Position numbers and translations under genes: made by a program
Assembly (NCBI RefSeq): GCF_049942825.1
Contig: NZ_CP187970.1
Span: 5,332,001-5,396,000 of the forward strand
DNA length: 64,000 bases
Direction of reading: 5' to 3'
Source: Paenibacillus_G sp049942825
GTDB lineage: Bacteria > Bacillota > Bacilli > Paenibacillales > NBRC-103111
The notes under the pieces: model-generated
What the model saw: only the letters and a program-made list of their open reading frames with translations
Told to the model about the DNA's origin: nothing
Database searches by the model: none
Shown: one piece after another, positions 31,708 to 40,513 of the stretch
How positions within the stretch are numbered: position 1 is the stretch's first letter
How the letters are laid out: every line of letters begins with the position of its first letter

Positions 31708-33444
31708 TTATTTCAAAACCAACCGCTCGGACAGCGAATCCCAAGTCATACTGCTGCCGGTGAGCGCATTGAAGGCCTCGAGCGGAAGGTACAGCGAGCC
31801 GTTATCCACATTGGCTGCATACGCTGCGTCCTGCCCGTTCAGCTGGACCTTGTTCGTATCGATGCTGACGGTCAGCGTCTGGGTTCCCTTCGTCAGCTTC
31901 ACGCTGCGGGAAGCCTCGTCCCACGCTACAACCCCGCCGAGCTTCTCGCCAAGCGCCTTGGCCGGGTACAGAACGGCACCTTCGCGGGTGATTTTGAACT
32001 TCGGATAGAGGTACTTCGCCTGCATCTCGGCTGCCGTCGCCGCCAGGTCGACTCCGATGGCCGCTGCGCTGGCTTTGGCAATCTGCGTGTTGTCGATATT
32101 GCCCTGCACTTGATCGGCAATCGGGCCATAGGCCCATACGCCTACGTCGACTGCAGAGTGGCCGTGACCGGACCAGCCGACGAGCAGACGCTTCGCGATG
32201 ACATTGTTATATGCGCCTTCCTGCTTGTACGAAGAACCGTCACCCTCCAGGATGAACTGGGCTTCCTCGTCCGTCAGGTCGGTAATCCACGTGTTATCTG
32301 CTACGATCTGCTTGATTTCCGCGATGGTCGTCGCTTTGGTCAGCAGCGGAATGAGCGCTTCGGAGGACTTCTTCTGCTTGTCCCACAGATCGATGTTCAG
32401 CTCATACAGGTTATCGCGGGCGAGCGAGAGACCGCCGGTTTCGTGGTCAGCGGTGATAACGACGGACGTATTGCCGTCCTTCTTGGCAAAATCCATTGCC
32501 ACCTTCACCGCCGCGTCAAAATCGATCACTTCCTGAACTGCCGTCGGGAAGTCGTTGGCATGGGAAGCATGGTCGATCCGTCCGCCCTCGATCATCATCG
32601 CGAAGCCTTTCTCGTCGGCCGAGAGAATCTCGAGCGCCTTGCTCGTCATGTTGGCGAGGCTTGGGATCGAAGCGTCACGGTCCGGCGTGTATGCCACGTG
32701 GGAGCTGCCGAAGAGGCCAAGAGCCCTCTTATTCTGCGCCGTCAGCGCCTGAAGCCCTTCCGCATTCTCCACCACCTGGTAGCCTTTAGCCTGGAAATCC
32801 GGCAGCAGGCTCTTATCCGTCCGCTTGCCCTTCTCGTCCTTCGTCACGAAGAACTGCTTGCCGCCGCCGAAGAGAACGTCCACGCCGCTGTCGAGATACT
32901 GCGACGCGATCGCATTCTCGTTATCTCGATTGCGCACGTGGGAGGCGAATACCGCCGGAGTGGCGTGCGTGATGCGTGCCGTTGTGACAAGGCCCGTCGC
33001 TTTGCCGCTCTTCTCTGCCGCTTCAATGACCGAAGCGTACGGCTTCGAGACATCCTCATTCGATACGGAGATGCCTGCATTGTACGTCTTGTTGCCCGTT
33101 GCAAACGCGGTACCCGCCGAAGCCGAGTCCGTCACGGCGCCGGATACGATCTTCCCGCCGTCTTCGCCGCGGTCGGCATAGGTCGTAGCCTGTCCGACAT
33201 AATAGCTGTCAAGCTTCAGATGCTCTTGGTTCAGCTTCGATTTCGAATAATAACGGGCCGCCGTCACCTGGGCCGGTCCCATGCCGTCGCCGATCAGGAC
33301 GATGAGGTTCTTGGACGCGGGCGCTTTGGGCTGAGCCGCATTGGCATTGGAAGCTTCGTCTGCCGCACTAGAAATCCCTGCCGGCACCATGGACAGCAGA
33401 AGCCCGGATACTACCATACCTTTAACGATTTTGTTCTTCTTCAA
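31708..33444 (-). CDS. phoA: Alkaline phosphatase (PhoA family) with C-terminal stalk domain
   Basis: 578 residues. Sec signal peptide: MKKNKIVKGMVVSGLLLSMV then PAGISSAAD. Phosphatase domain at about 45-465: LIGDGMG metal site, nucleophile Ser107 in VTDSASAGTAFATG, ARITHATPAVFASH, GGRIDHASHAND, ITADHETGG and GHGHSAVDVGVWA, i.e. all zinc and magnesium ligands of the family. From about 485 there is a copper-amine-oxidase-N-type (stalk) domain (LYPAKALGEKLGGVVAWDEA ... LSERLVLK), common in Paenibacillus surface proteins. PhoP-like repeats lie upstream, and a metal ABC operon lies immediately downstream. The ATG at 33444 follows GGAGGG. Confidence 0.95.
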   Translation of the reverse strand: MKKNKIVKGMVVSGLLLSMVPAGISSAADEASNANAAQPKAPASKNLIVLIGDGMGPAQVTAARYYSKSKLNQEHLKLDSYYVGQATTYADRGEDGGKIVSGAVTDSASAGTAFATGNKTYNAGISVSNEDVSKPYASVIEAAEKSGKATGLVTTARITHATPAVFASHVRNRDNENAIASQYLDSGVDVLFGGGKQFFVTKDEKGKRTDKSLLPDFQAKGYQVVENAEGLQALTAQNKRALGLFGSSHVAYTPDRDASIPSLANMTSKALEILSADEKGFAMMIEGGRIDHASHANDFPTAVQEVIDFDAAVKVAMDFAKKDGNTSVVITADHETGGLSLARDNLYELNIDLWDKQKKSSEALIPLLTKATTIAEIKQIVADNTWITDLTDEEAQFILEGDGSSYKQEGAYNNVIAKRLLVGWSGHGHSAVDVGVWAYGPIADQVQGNIDNTQIAKASAAAIGVDLAATAAEMQAKYLYPKFKITREGAVLYPAKALGEKLGGVVAWDEASRSVKLTKGTQTLTVSIDTNKVQLNGQDAAYAANVDNGSLYLPLEAFNALTGSSMTWDSLSERLVLK

Positions 33445-33512
33445 GTGAAGTCCCTCCAGAAATCAATTCAGTATGTATACCTTTTAAAGGTAAAGCATCT
33501 CGATTCGAAGAA

Positions 33513-33570
33513 GATCAAGCGATTGTAAATTCTGCATTAAGATTATCGAATTGTGTAAATTAATGTGCAA
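33513..33570 (-). promoter_or_regulatory. PhoP-box-like repeats upstream of phoA
   Basis: On the minus strand TTTACA occurs at plus 33554-33559 and 33524-33529. The second belongs to a series at 11-bp steps: TTAATG, TTTACA, TTGATC. The spacing between the two TTTACA words (30 bp) breaks the 11-bp phase, so the box is less regular than that of phoX. No clear -10 is placed at the expected distance. Confidence 0.45.
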
Positions 33571-33747
33571 AATCCTGGAATCTGCTTCCAGACATTCAAG
33601 ATTGATTTGAATTTTTCACTCTCCTCAGGCCTCCATCACGATTCCAAAAGCTCTCCTTCTTGGACGGAATTTGGCCGTGCATCAGGCTCATCAGGCAAGT
33701 ACATCCGGAAATACAGGTCGGACCGCGCCATCCTAAACAGAATCCTA

Positions 33748-33776
33748 TTGCCAGCAAGGTATCAGGCGGGTAATAT
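33748..33776 (+). promoter_or_regulatory. Sigma-A-type promoter, plus strand
   Basis: TTGCCA (33748-33753), a 17-base spacer, then TAATAT (33771-33776). The expected start of transcription near 33783 leaves a short leader before the 33819 gene. Confidence 0.5.
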
Positions 33777-33818
33777 AGAAATATATTCCAGTAACATCGA
33801 ATGGGGTGTGGCTTTACC

Positions 33819-34115
33819 GTGTGGGAAGCAGTCATTCACTTTGTAATGAATCTTTCATTTGCATTAAGCCCCTCTGCATTAAAAGCAAATATAAACCGTC
33901 TCCGGGGTCAATTGTGGTTCCAACAATTTTACGCGGAGAAAGGTAACGCTAAAGAAATGCGCTCCAATCTCTTGATTGTGCAATTTCTGGAAGACCGTAA
34001 GAATATTGATGAGCTGCTGGCGAGCCCAAGCAAACAAACGGAGTTCATGCGGTGGGTGGAGTCTCAAAAAGCCATTAAACATGCAAGGGCCAGGGGCAGT
34101 CGTTCAGCAAAATGA
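33819..34115 (+). CDS. Small helical basic protein, unknown
   Basis: A 98-residue protein if the GTG at 33819 is used; an ATG lies 18 bases upstream, and the ATG at 33846 would give 89 residues. The ribosome site is weak (GGGG about 12 bases upstream of the GTG). The sequence is helical and charged (LRGQLWFQQFYAEKGNAKEM, FLEDRKNIDELLASPSKQTE) with a basic tail. Base composition is clearly more AT-rich than the neighbours. No family is recognised. A plausible promoter lies upstream and a hairpin downstream. Confidence 0.5.
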   Translation: MWEAVIHFVMNLSFALSPSALKANINRLRGQLWFQQFYAEKGNAKEMRSNLLIVQFLEDRKNIDELLASPSKQTEFMRWVESQKAIKHARARGSRSAK

Positions 34116-34344
34116 CTTAGCATAAGGTTTTTAGTAAACCGAGGATGATAGGAATATGTTCCATAACCGCGTACTAAGGGGATTATGGATTTTCGGTGTG
34201 ATATAGGCTGAGTTAACTTAGGTACGGTATCGCTCGCGCTGATGATCCCGGGTCTGTGTTTACTTCGCATAGTATTGAGAAAAGTCCGAATGTAGGATTA
34301 AGGATCGCTGCTGCACTGCCGACGATCATGGTATTACACAGCAC
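34116..34344. other. Intergenic, nothing recognised
   Basis: AT-richer sequence between the small plus-strand gene and the terminator of pncB. I see no promoter, repeat or ribosome-site-linked frame worth calling. Confidence 0.5.
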
Positions 34345-34390
34345 AAAATAGCCCGGTGCAAGGTTCCTGATGGAACCTGCTCCGGGCCTT
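34345..34390. terminator. Large hairpin between convergent genes
   Basis: AGCCCGG-TGC-AGGTTCC-TGAT-GGAACCT-GCT-CCGGGC forms two stacked stems. The minus-strand exit reads TATTTTGT and the plus-strand exit CTTTC. It probably ends pncB transcription and may also serve the plus-strand gene. Confidence 0.65.
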
Positions 34391-34431
34391 TCGGGCACCG
34401 CGAGAGGTGAAACGATAACTCCGCCGCCTTC

Positions 34432-35877
34432 CTACTGCTTCTGATGCTGCTTGATGAGATTCATCTTCAGCTCCCAAGCCGCCGGGCTGAGATCGATCGG
34501 GTAGCGCTCGGGATTCAGCTTACGCATATATTCCGGCCAGAACAGGCCGAGGCGCGATCGGTGATACGCGCGGATCTCTTCGTGCCCCGGCAGCGTGTAC
34601 ACCTGCTCCCCTTCCCGGAAGATCTCCTGCAGCAGGGGCTGCGCCTCGTAATCCTCCACCGTCTTCGACAAGAAAGGGTGAATCGGGTCGAACAGCTTCA
34701 GCGGCTGCCCCCGGCGCATGTCGTCCTCATGCTTCAGCGCGATGTAGTCGGCCTCCGCCCTGCCGGTCTTCCGGTTCACGATCCGGTAGGTTTCCTTGAG
34801 GCCCGGCGTGGTGACCTTCTCGGGGTTGCCCGAGATCTTGATCACCGGCACGTACGCTCCTCCGCTCTCGCGGGCTACGAGCTTATAGACGCCGCCGAGC
34901 GACGGCTGGTCAGCCGATGTGATCAGCTGCGTTCCCACGCCCCACGAATCGATGGCCGCCCCCTGCGCCTTCAGGTTGAAAATGATGTTCTCGTCCAAAT
35001 CGTTCGATGCCGTGATCTTGACGTACGGCAGCCCCGCTTCGTCGAACATCGCCCTTGCCGCCTTCGACAAATAAGCGAGGTCCCCGCTGTCGAGGCGCAC
35101 TCCCTGCATTCGCTTGCCCTGGCTCTCCATCTTCTTCGCGGTCCGGATCGCATGCGGGATGCCGCTCTTCAGCGTATCGTACGTGTCGACGAGCAGCGTC
35201 ACCTGGTCCGGCAGGGCAGCGGCGAAGCGGTCGAATGCCTCCTCCTCCGACTCGTGGCCCTGGACCCACGCATGCGCGTGCGTTCCCTTGGTGGGAATGC
35301 CGAAGCGCATCCCCGCCCGCAGGTTCGAAGTGGCATCGAAGCCGGCCAGGTAAGCCGCCCTTGCTCCCCAGACTGCGGCATCCGCTTCCTGCGCACGGCG
35401 CGTGCCGAATTCAAGCAGGGTGTCCCCTCCCGCCACCTGCCGGATCCGCGAAGCCTTCGTCGCGATCAGGGTCTGATAGTTGAGGAAGTTGAGCAGCGCC
35501 GTCTCGATGAGCTGGGCTTCAAACACCCGGGCCTCCACCCGGACGAGCGGCTCGTTCGGGAAGACAATCTCCCCTTCAGGTACGGACCACAGGTCGCCGG
35601 TGAAGCGGAGCTGCCGCAGCTCTTCCAAGAAGGCCGGATCGTAATTCTCCTCCTGCTCCGCCAGATAGGCCAGCATGTCCTCATCGAAGCGCAGCTCCCG
35701 GATATACTCCACAATCCGCTGGAGGCCGGCAAACACCGCATAGCCGTTGCCGAACGGCAGCTTGCGGAAGTAAGCTTCGAAGACAGCTTTGTCGTTCAGT
35801 GTCCCGTGGAACCAATGCGCGTACATCATGTTGATCTGGTATTTATCCGTATGAAGGGTCAAATTGTCATAAGACAT
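34432..35877 (-). CDS. pncB: Nicotinate phosphoribosyltransferase
   Basis: 481 residues. It converts nicotinate and PRPP to nicotinate mononucleotide at the expense of ATP, in NAD salvage. Visible family features are the start LTLHTDKYQINMMYAHWFHG, the LLEFGTRRAQEADAAVWGAR block, GTHAHAWVQGHESEEEAFDR (the catalytic phospho-His region), VRLDSGDL, and ASNDLDENIIFNLKAQGA. The enzyme is cytosolic. The ATG at 35877 follows GGAGACGAGATGAC. It is downstream of the nicotinamidase gene in the same orientation, so the two consecutive salvage steps are encoded side by side. Confidence 0.93.
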   Translation of the reverse strand: MSYDNLTLHTDKYQINMMYAHWFHGTLNDKAVFEAYFRKLPFGNGYAVFAGLQRIVEYIRELRFDEDMLAYLAEQEENYDPAFLEELRQLRFTGDLWSVPEGEIVFPNEPLVRVEARVFEAQLIETALLNFLNYQTLIATKASRIRQVAGGDTLLEFGTRRAQEADAAVWGARAAYLAGFDATSNLRAGMRFGIPTKGTHAHAWVQGHESEEEAFDRFAAALPDQVTLLVDTYDTLKSGIPHAIRTAKKMESQGKRMQGVRLDSGDLAYLSKAARAMFDEAGLPYVKITASNDLDENIIFNLKAQGAAIDSWGVGTQLITSADQPSLGGVYKLVARESGGAYVPVIKISGNPEKVTTPGLKETYRIVNRKTGRAEADYIALKHEDDMRRGQPLKLFDPIHPFLSKTVEDYEAQPLLQEIFREGEQVYTLPGHEEIRAYHRSRLGLFWPEYMRKLNPERYPIDLSPAAWELKMNLIKQHQKQ

Positions 35878-35967
35878 GTCATCTCGTCTCCTGTCTCTCT
35901 ATACTTCCTCTGCCGTACCCTCTTGCTCCTCAAGTTCCGCCGCCCGGATGAAGCCGGGCGGCCAGAA

Positions 35968-36501
35968 CTAGATCACCTTGGCTCCAAGGGTGCTCCCGAA
36001 GTGCCCCAGCGCCCATTCGTGTCCCGCCGGGTTGAAGCTGGCGACCGCTCCCCGGTGCACGGTGATATCGAACCCTTTGTTGTAGGCATCGACCGCGGTG
36101 TGCAGTACGCAGATGTCCGTGCAGACGCCGGCCAGGTGCAGCTCCGTAATCCCCCGCGCCCTTAGCCTCAGCTCCAGGTCGGTTCCGCAGAAGGCGCTGT
36201 ACCGGGTTTTGTCCATCCAGTGGACCCGGTCCTTGTTCGCCCGGTAGACGTCCTGCAGCTTCCCGTACAGGTCCCTGCCGCCGGTGCCGCGGATATTATG
36301 AGGCGGGAACAGCCGGCTCTCGGGATGGTAAGGATCCTCCTCCTCATGAAGATCGACCGCCATCACCACCTCGCTGCCCTCGCGGATGAACGCTTCCGTA
36401 AGGCGGACAAGCTCGGCTTCGATCGCCATGGCAGGCTCGCCGCAGGGCAGCTTGCCGGTCACGAAGTCCACCGTATAATCAATAACGATCAATGCTCTCA
36501 T
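35968..36501 (-). CDS. pncA: Nicotinamidase
   Basis: A 177-residue isochorismatase-fold amidase. It deamidates nicotinamide to nicotinate, the substrate of the next gene's product. Catalytic Asp in MRALIVIDYTVDF (Asp8), Lys in WMDKTRYSAF, nucleophilic Cys in AGVCTDICVLHTAVDAYN. The metal site is partly visible (VDLHEEEDPYHPES). The ATG at 36501 is 10 bases after GGAGGGG. The gap to pncB is 90 bases and contains no hairpin, consistent with one operon. Confidence 0.92.
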   Translation of the reverse strand: MRALIVIDYTVDFVTGKLPCGEPAMAIEAELVRLTEAFIREGSEVVMAVDLHEEEDPYHPESRLFPPHNIRGTGGRDLYGKLQDVYRANKDRVHWMDKTRYSAFCGTDLELRLRARGITELHLAGVCTDICVLHTAVDAYNKGFDITVHRGAVASFNPAGHEWALGHFGSTLGAKVI

Positions 36502-36777
36502 GATATCATTTCCCCTCCCTGATGCTTCCAATCCCATGGCGCCGAAATCATCTGCCCGTGTACGGGACAGGGTCGTGCCTGGGCGGTCAAGGCCGGTCAC
36601 CCTAGGCCATCCGTGCCCGCCTTCCGCAATCGGCCTGACTGCCACCAAGAACATCCCCATACATCCCCGGACATTCCATTATTCCCCAGGAAATGTCGCC
36701 CTCTCCCCAACAGCGTACCGTGTTATCTTGACCTTGGCAAATGGGAAGCATCATTCATCAATATTGTCATTATGACT

Positions 36778-39159
36778 TTATTGATACGGAATGTCAAGAG
36801 GGCTGTTAATCCGATAGGTCCCGGCCGGTACATCCCGCAGCAGCCTGCTCGGCTCCCCGCGGCTGAACAGGTGAAGCTCATGCATCGCCCGCGTGCAGGC
36901 CGTATAGAAGAGCTTGCGGTCCCGTTCGCCGCCGTACCGCTCCTGCGACACGTCATACATCAGCACCGCATCGAATTCCACGCCCTTGGCCAAATAGGCG
37001 GGAAGCACCAGCACGCCGGGCTCGAAGGATCCGCCATGCCGCCCGATCCGCTTCACTTCCATTCCGCCTCGCAGCGATTCGTAAGCCTCTACGCTCTCCT
37101 GCTCGCTTCTGCAGAGGATCGCGATCGTCCGGTGTCCGGCGGACCGGATCTTCTCCGTCCGCTGCCGGATCTCCTCGGCCAGCCTTCCACCGTCCCGTGC
37201 GATTACCGTCAGGGTGGGCTCGGGGCCCTCCCGGTCGAAGGGCTCGATATCAGCACCGGGCAGCAGCGAGCGGGTGAATTCCACGATCGGCTTCGTCGAC
37301 CGGTAGGTCCGGGTAAGCCGGATCCGCTCCGTTTCGTCCGGGGCCGCCAGCACCGCGGGATGGTTCATCTCCCCCACCCCCAAGAGATGGGCCCCGATCC
37401 CCTGGTTGGGGTCTCCGAGCACGGTCCAGCGGCTGCGGGGGAACAGGCGGCGCAGATACGCCCACTGCAGCGGCGTATAATCCTGGGCCTCATCCACGAA
37501 CACATGCCGCACGGCGGTGTTCGTCCGGAAGCCCTCCAGCGATTCCTTGAAGAACAAATAAGGAGCCGCGTCCTCATAAGGCAGCTCTCCCTCCTCCAGC
37601 CGGCGGACCGTATAGGCGCACCATCCGTCCAATGCGGAAGAGTCGCCGTACAGAGGAATCAGATGGGCGCGCCGGAGGTCCGGGTCGCTGAACAAGGCTT
37701 TGTACATTCCAGGGGCATCGAGGAACCGAAGGCTTTTGATCCAACTTTTGAGCGGGGTGAAGTATTCCTGCAGCAAGGCCTTCGCCAGCTCCTCGTATTC
37801 CCTGTCATAATCATCAAACGTCTCCTCAGAGAACCGCTTGCGGCTTTGCAGCCGGCTGTAGGCTTTCAAATACGCTTCCGCATCCAGCGTCTGCACCTCT
37901 TCTTCCACCCAGTCCGCGTAAACCTGAGAGCGCATGTACTCCTCCGCCGAACGGAGCAGATCCTTCGTAAGCTGTTCGAGCCGGCTCGGCATGGACAGGG
38001 ACGGATCAAGCGCCAGGAACCTTGCATCCATCTCCTCCCTGCTTACGATGACGGAGTCACGGAACGTCAGTGCATGCCACTTCATGCCTCCACGGGTACC
38101 GAGGGCGGCCGTGTACGATACCAGGGCGTCCAGAAAGGAAGCCTGCGCCTTGACGGCAATCCCGGCCATACGCGGATCGTCCGCCGGATCCCGGCCCTCA
38201 CCGTACACATATTCTAAGGAATCGAGCGGCTCTTCCACCCGGTAATCCTCGGAGAGCCGGTAATCCAGGTATTCCTGGAAGGTGGTCTGCTGCATATTGT
38301 CTTCCCCGAGCTCCGGAAGCACCGAGGACACATAAGCGGAGAACATCCCGTTCGGCGAGAACAGAACGATCTGATCCGCCCGAAGCGATTCGCGGTACCG
38401 GTAGAGCAGGTAGGCGATCCGCTGCAGGGCCGCGGACGTCTTGCCGCTGCCAGCTGCCCCTTCCACGATAAGCAGGCGGCTGTGCTCACTGCGGATGATC
38501 CGGTTCTGCTCGCGCTGGATCGTCGCCACAATGCTCTTCATCCGAGTGTCGGAAGCGCCGCCCAGCACATGCTGAAGCAGCTCGTCGCCGATCGTCAGCC
38601 CCGTATCGAAGAGGGCCCGGAGCTCTCCGCTGCGGATGATATACTGCCGTTTGCGCTCCAGCTCCCCCCGGATCTCACCGCCCGGCGTCATATAGGCGGC
38701 CGGCCCCGGCCCGAAGTCGTAATATACCGAGGACACGGGCGCGCGCCAATCATAGATCAGGAATTTCAGCCCGCTGTCGTCCAGCAGCGATCCCGTTCCG
38801 ATATACACGGCTTCCGCCGCACCGCCCGCCCCCTCTTCTTGAAAGTCGATCCGCCCAAAATACGGCGATTCCAGCAGCCGCTGCAGCAGCCGGATCTGCG
38901 CCTGCATCCGCCGGTGGCCCCGCTCCCGTTCGGAGAGGAGCTCCGCCTGCTGCTTCAGGCTGGCGAATGTCTCGTATACCTCTTCCGCCCCGTCCAGGTT
39001 GATCGTGACATCCTCCCAGAAATGCTTGCGGATCCCGACGATGTCTTCCCGGAAGCCGCCCGCCTCCTCCTGGAGCTTCTCCAGCCTGCTGTTGATTTCC
39101 CCCAGCACAGCCTCCAGCCGCCGCTGCTCCTCCGTCCGTTCTTCCCTGCTGATGGTCAT
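36778..39159 (-). CDS. helD: HelD, RNA polymerase-recycling ATPase
   Basis: A 793-residue UvrD-like superfamily 1 protein. The N-terminal coiled coil (about 1-100) would reach into the polymerase secondary channel. Walker A is EGAAGSGKTSAAL (234-241 core). Walker B and motif II lie in HVFVDEAQDYTPLQ, then VLGDPNQGI, LTRTYRSTKPI and a C-terminal YTACTRAMHELHLF. HelD removes stalled or inactive RNA polymerase from DNA in Bacillus. The chosen ATG at 39159 follows GAGGAG. Its promoter (TTGTGC-N17-TATAAT on the minus strand) overlaps that of a divergent probable small RNA. Confidence 0.92.
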   Translation of the reverse strand: MTISREERTEEQRRLEAVLGEINSRLEKLQEEAGGFREDIVGIRKHFWEDVTINLDGAEEVYETFASLKQQAELLSERERGHRRMQAQIRLLQRLLESPYFGRIDFQEEGAGGAAEAVYIGTGSLLDDSGLKFLIYDWRAPVSSVYYDFGPGPAAYMTPGGEIRGELERKRQYIIRSGELRALFDTGLTIGDELLQHVLGGASDTRMKSIVATIQREQNRIIRSEHSRLLIVEGAAGSGKTSAALQRIAYLLYRYRESLRADQIVLFSPNGMFSAYVSSVLPELGEDNMQQTTFQEYLDYRLSEDYRVEEPLDSLEYVYGEGRDPADDPRMAGIAVKAQASFLDALVSYTAALGTRGGMKWHALTFRDSVIVSREEMDARFLALDPSLSMPSRLEQLTKDLLRSAEEYMRSQVYADWVEEEVQTLDAEAYLKAYSRLQSRKRFSEETFDDYDREYEELAKALLQEYFTPLKSWIKSLRFLDAPGMYKALFSDPDLRRAHLIPLYGDSSALDGWCAYTVRRLEEGELPYEDAAPYLFFKESLEGFRTNTAVRHVFVDEAQDYTPLQWAYLRRLFPRSRWTVLGDPNQGIGAHLLGVGEMNHPAVLAAPDETERIRLTRTYRSTKPIVEFTRSLLPGADIEPFDREGPEPTLTVIARDGGRLAEEIRQRTEKIRSAGHRTIAILCRSEQESVEAYESLRGGMEVKRIGRHGGSFEPGVLVLPAYLAKGVEFDAVLMYDVSQERYGGERDRKLFYTACTRAMHELHLFSRGEPSRLLRDVPAGTYRINSPLDIPYQ

Positions 39160-39195
39160 AGCACCGCTCCTCACGTACAAGGTATGGCCTGCCAT

Positions 39196-39248
39196 TTGAC
39201 AAGTAAGTGGTTGTGTGCTATTATAATATTAGGATGATTTTTGCACAA
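39196..39248. promoter_or_regulatory. Overlapping divergent promoters sharing one -10 region
   Basis: Plus strand: TTGACA (39196-39201), 17 bases, TATTAT (39219-39224). Minus strand: TTGTGC (plus 39243-39248), 17 bases, TATAAT (plus 39220-39225). The two -10 hexamers lie on the same self-complementary TATTATAATA, so polymerase cannot occupy both at once. The minus promoter serves helD; the plus one serves a short transcript ending at 39369. Confidence 0.65.
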
Positions 39249-39369
39249 ATACTTTTGTCACATTGACAGACCAGTTTTCATTGTAGCACGGCGCTCCGCC
39301 CTTCTGCAATGGGTTGGTTTTTTTGTTGTTTTCAAACGTTGTAAGCCTGGCCGGCGGGCCAGGCTTTTT
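39231..39369 (+). ncRNA. Probable small RNA of about 140 nt, divergent from helD
   Basis: A near-consensus sigma-A promoter starts transcription near 39231. A textbook terminator closes it: perfect 10-bp stem AAGCCTGGCC / GGCCAGGCTT with a GGCG loop at 39343-39366, then five T. In between there is no frame with a ribosome site. The body is AT-rich and U-rich (for example a T7 run near 39318-39324) in a GC-rich genome. The transcript is convergent with the GNAT gene. It matches no RNA family I can name by eye, including 6S. Confidence 0.55.
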
Positions 39370-39394
39370 GTGATGTCTGCGCGCAGAGCGCGGC

Positions 39395-39880
39395 CTAGAG
39401 ATCCTGAAGCGACCTTGTCAGCTTGAGCAGCAGCAGCTTCTCCCCATCGGGGCCGGTCTTCGCCGACCAGTCATACGGCTTGAAGCCGAGCTTATGATAC
39501 AGGAGCAGGGCAGCCGTGTTGACACTGTGGCACATCAGGCTCAGCCGCTCTGCGCCGAGTTCACGCTTGGCCTGCTCCATCATGCACCCCAGGAGCGTCG
39601 AAGCCGCTCCCCTCCCCCGATGGGCAGGGGAGACGATCACATTCCCGAGCCACAGGCCTTCTTCCCCCTCCGCATGGTACAGATTGCAGTATGCGGCCAC
39701 CTGCTCCCCATCGACCAGCACCGTAGGCAGCAGCCGGCCCCGCGCCACTTCGCGCATCTCCTCAGCGCTCACCGGGTAACTCCACCGGGGGTACATGAAG
39801 AACTGCTCCCTTTTCGATTGCGGAAAGAGACGGATCTTCTCAAAATCCTCCGCCTCCACCGGCCTGTGCGTGAATACCAT
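39395..39880 (-). CDS. GNAT-family N-acetyltransferase
   Basis: 161 residues, start ATG 39880 (MVFTHRPVEAEDFEK), nine bases after GGAGGGG. The acetyl-CoA site is LGNVIVSPAHRGRGAASTLL (Q/R-X-X-G-X-G/A in HRGRGA). Motif B is NTAALLLYHKLGFKPYDW. The substrate is unknown. It converges on the small-RNA terminator at 39343-39369. Confidence 0.88.
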   Translation of the reverse strand: MVFTHRPVEAEDFEKIRLFPQSKREQFFMYPRWSYPVSAEEMREVARGRLLPTVLVDGEQVAAYCNLYHAEGEEGLWLGNVIVSPAHRGRGAASTLLGCMMEQAKRELGAERLSLMCHSVNTAALLLYHKLGFKPYDWSAKTGPDGEKLLLLKLTRSLQDL

Positions 39881-40096
39881 AACATCTGCCCCTCCTACCT
39901 TTAATCCAGTGTCCTGCAAGCCGTTTTTAGGCCGGGTGATGACACGCAAACGTAAATAACCAGGCGTAAATAACAGGCTATTAGGTGGTCCGCCAGCTCG
40001 TCGTATGTAACCGGGTGATGTGCCGGCAGCCGGGCTTCAATGCTTTTCGGATGAGCTTACGCCGCTCTCCTCATCGGCGTATCGATCCTGCGCAGG

Positions 40097-40447
40097 TTAT
40101 CTTTTATCTCCCGGCTTATCGTCTTCATCGAACGGAAAATCGGTAAGCTCCCGCTCGATCTCCAGGTCCCGGGATGTGCGTTCGCCAGGCTTCCCTTCGC
40201 CATGCAAACGGAATAATTCCTGCTCAATCTCCTCATTGGAGAGCTGGAAGCTGCGCTCTTCCTCCTTGTCGAGGCCAAGATGCTTCTTAATCTCCTGCAG
40301 GTCCGCCTGGATGGCTTTGTTCCGCAGGTAGGTGCTCAGCGTCAGCCCGAAGATCGCCGATAGCAGAGCCAGCCCCCCCACCGGCCCCAAAAAAAAGGCA
40401 AATGCGCCCGCCATTACGATCGCCAATAGCGTTCCTATGGTCGTCAT
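40097..40447 (-). CDS. Small membrane protein with acidic tail
   Basis: 116 residues. Two hydrophobic stretches lie close together at the N-terminus (TIGTLLAIVMAGAFAFFLGP, then GGLALLSAIFGLTLSTYL). A charged helical tail of about 70 residues follows (AIQADLQEIKKHLGLDKEEE ... FPFDEDDKPGDKR). The ATG at 40447 follows AGGAGTACAGAAA. No named family is recognised; similar tailed anchors occur widely in Paenibacillus. It is followed by about 200 bases before the GNAT gene. Confidence 0.75.
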   Translation of the reverse strand: MTTIGTLLAIVMAGAFAFFLGPVGGLALLSAIFGLTLSTYLRNKAIQADLQEIKKHLGLDKEEERSFQLSNEEIEQELFRLHGEGKPGERTSRDLEIERELTDFPFDEDDKPGDKR

Positions 40448-40513
40448 TTTCTGTACTCCTCCGTCATTTCCTGAGCTCCTCTTTCATTCCCTGTGCTCCT
40501 CCTCTATGGTCGC

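Noticed and set aside
30991..33528. Very long open frame on the plus strand opposite the ABC ATPase and phoA
   Set aside because: It is antisense to genes with clear motifs; long antisense frames are expected in GC-rich DNA. Similar antisense frames opposite phoX, pncB, helD and the binding proteins were rejected for the same reason.
34213..34398. Small minus-strand gene between pncB and the plus-strand gene
   Set aside because: The frame has no ribosome site and overlaps the large terminator hairpin.
39241..39426. 61-residue coding sequence inside the putative small RNA
   Set aside because: There is no ribosome site, the frame runs through the terminator hairpin, and the composition is not protein-like.
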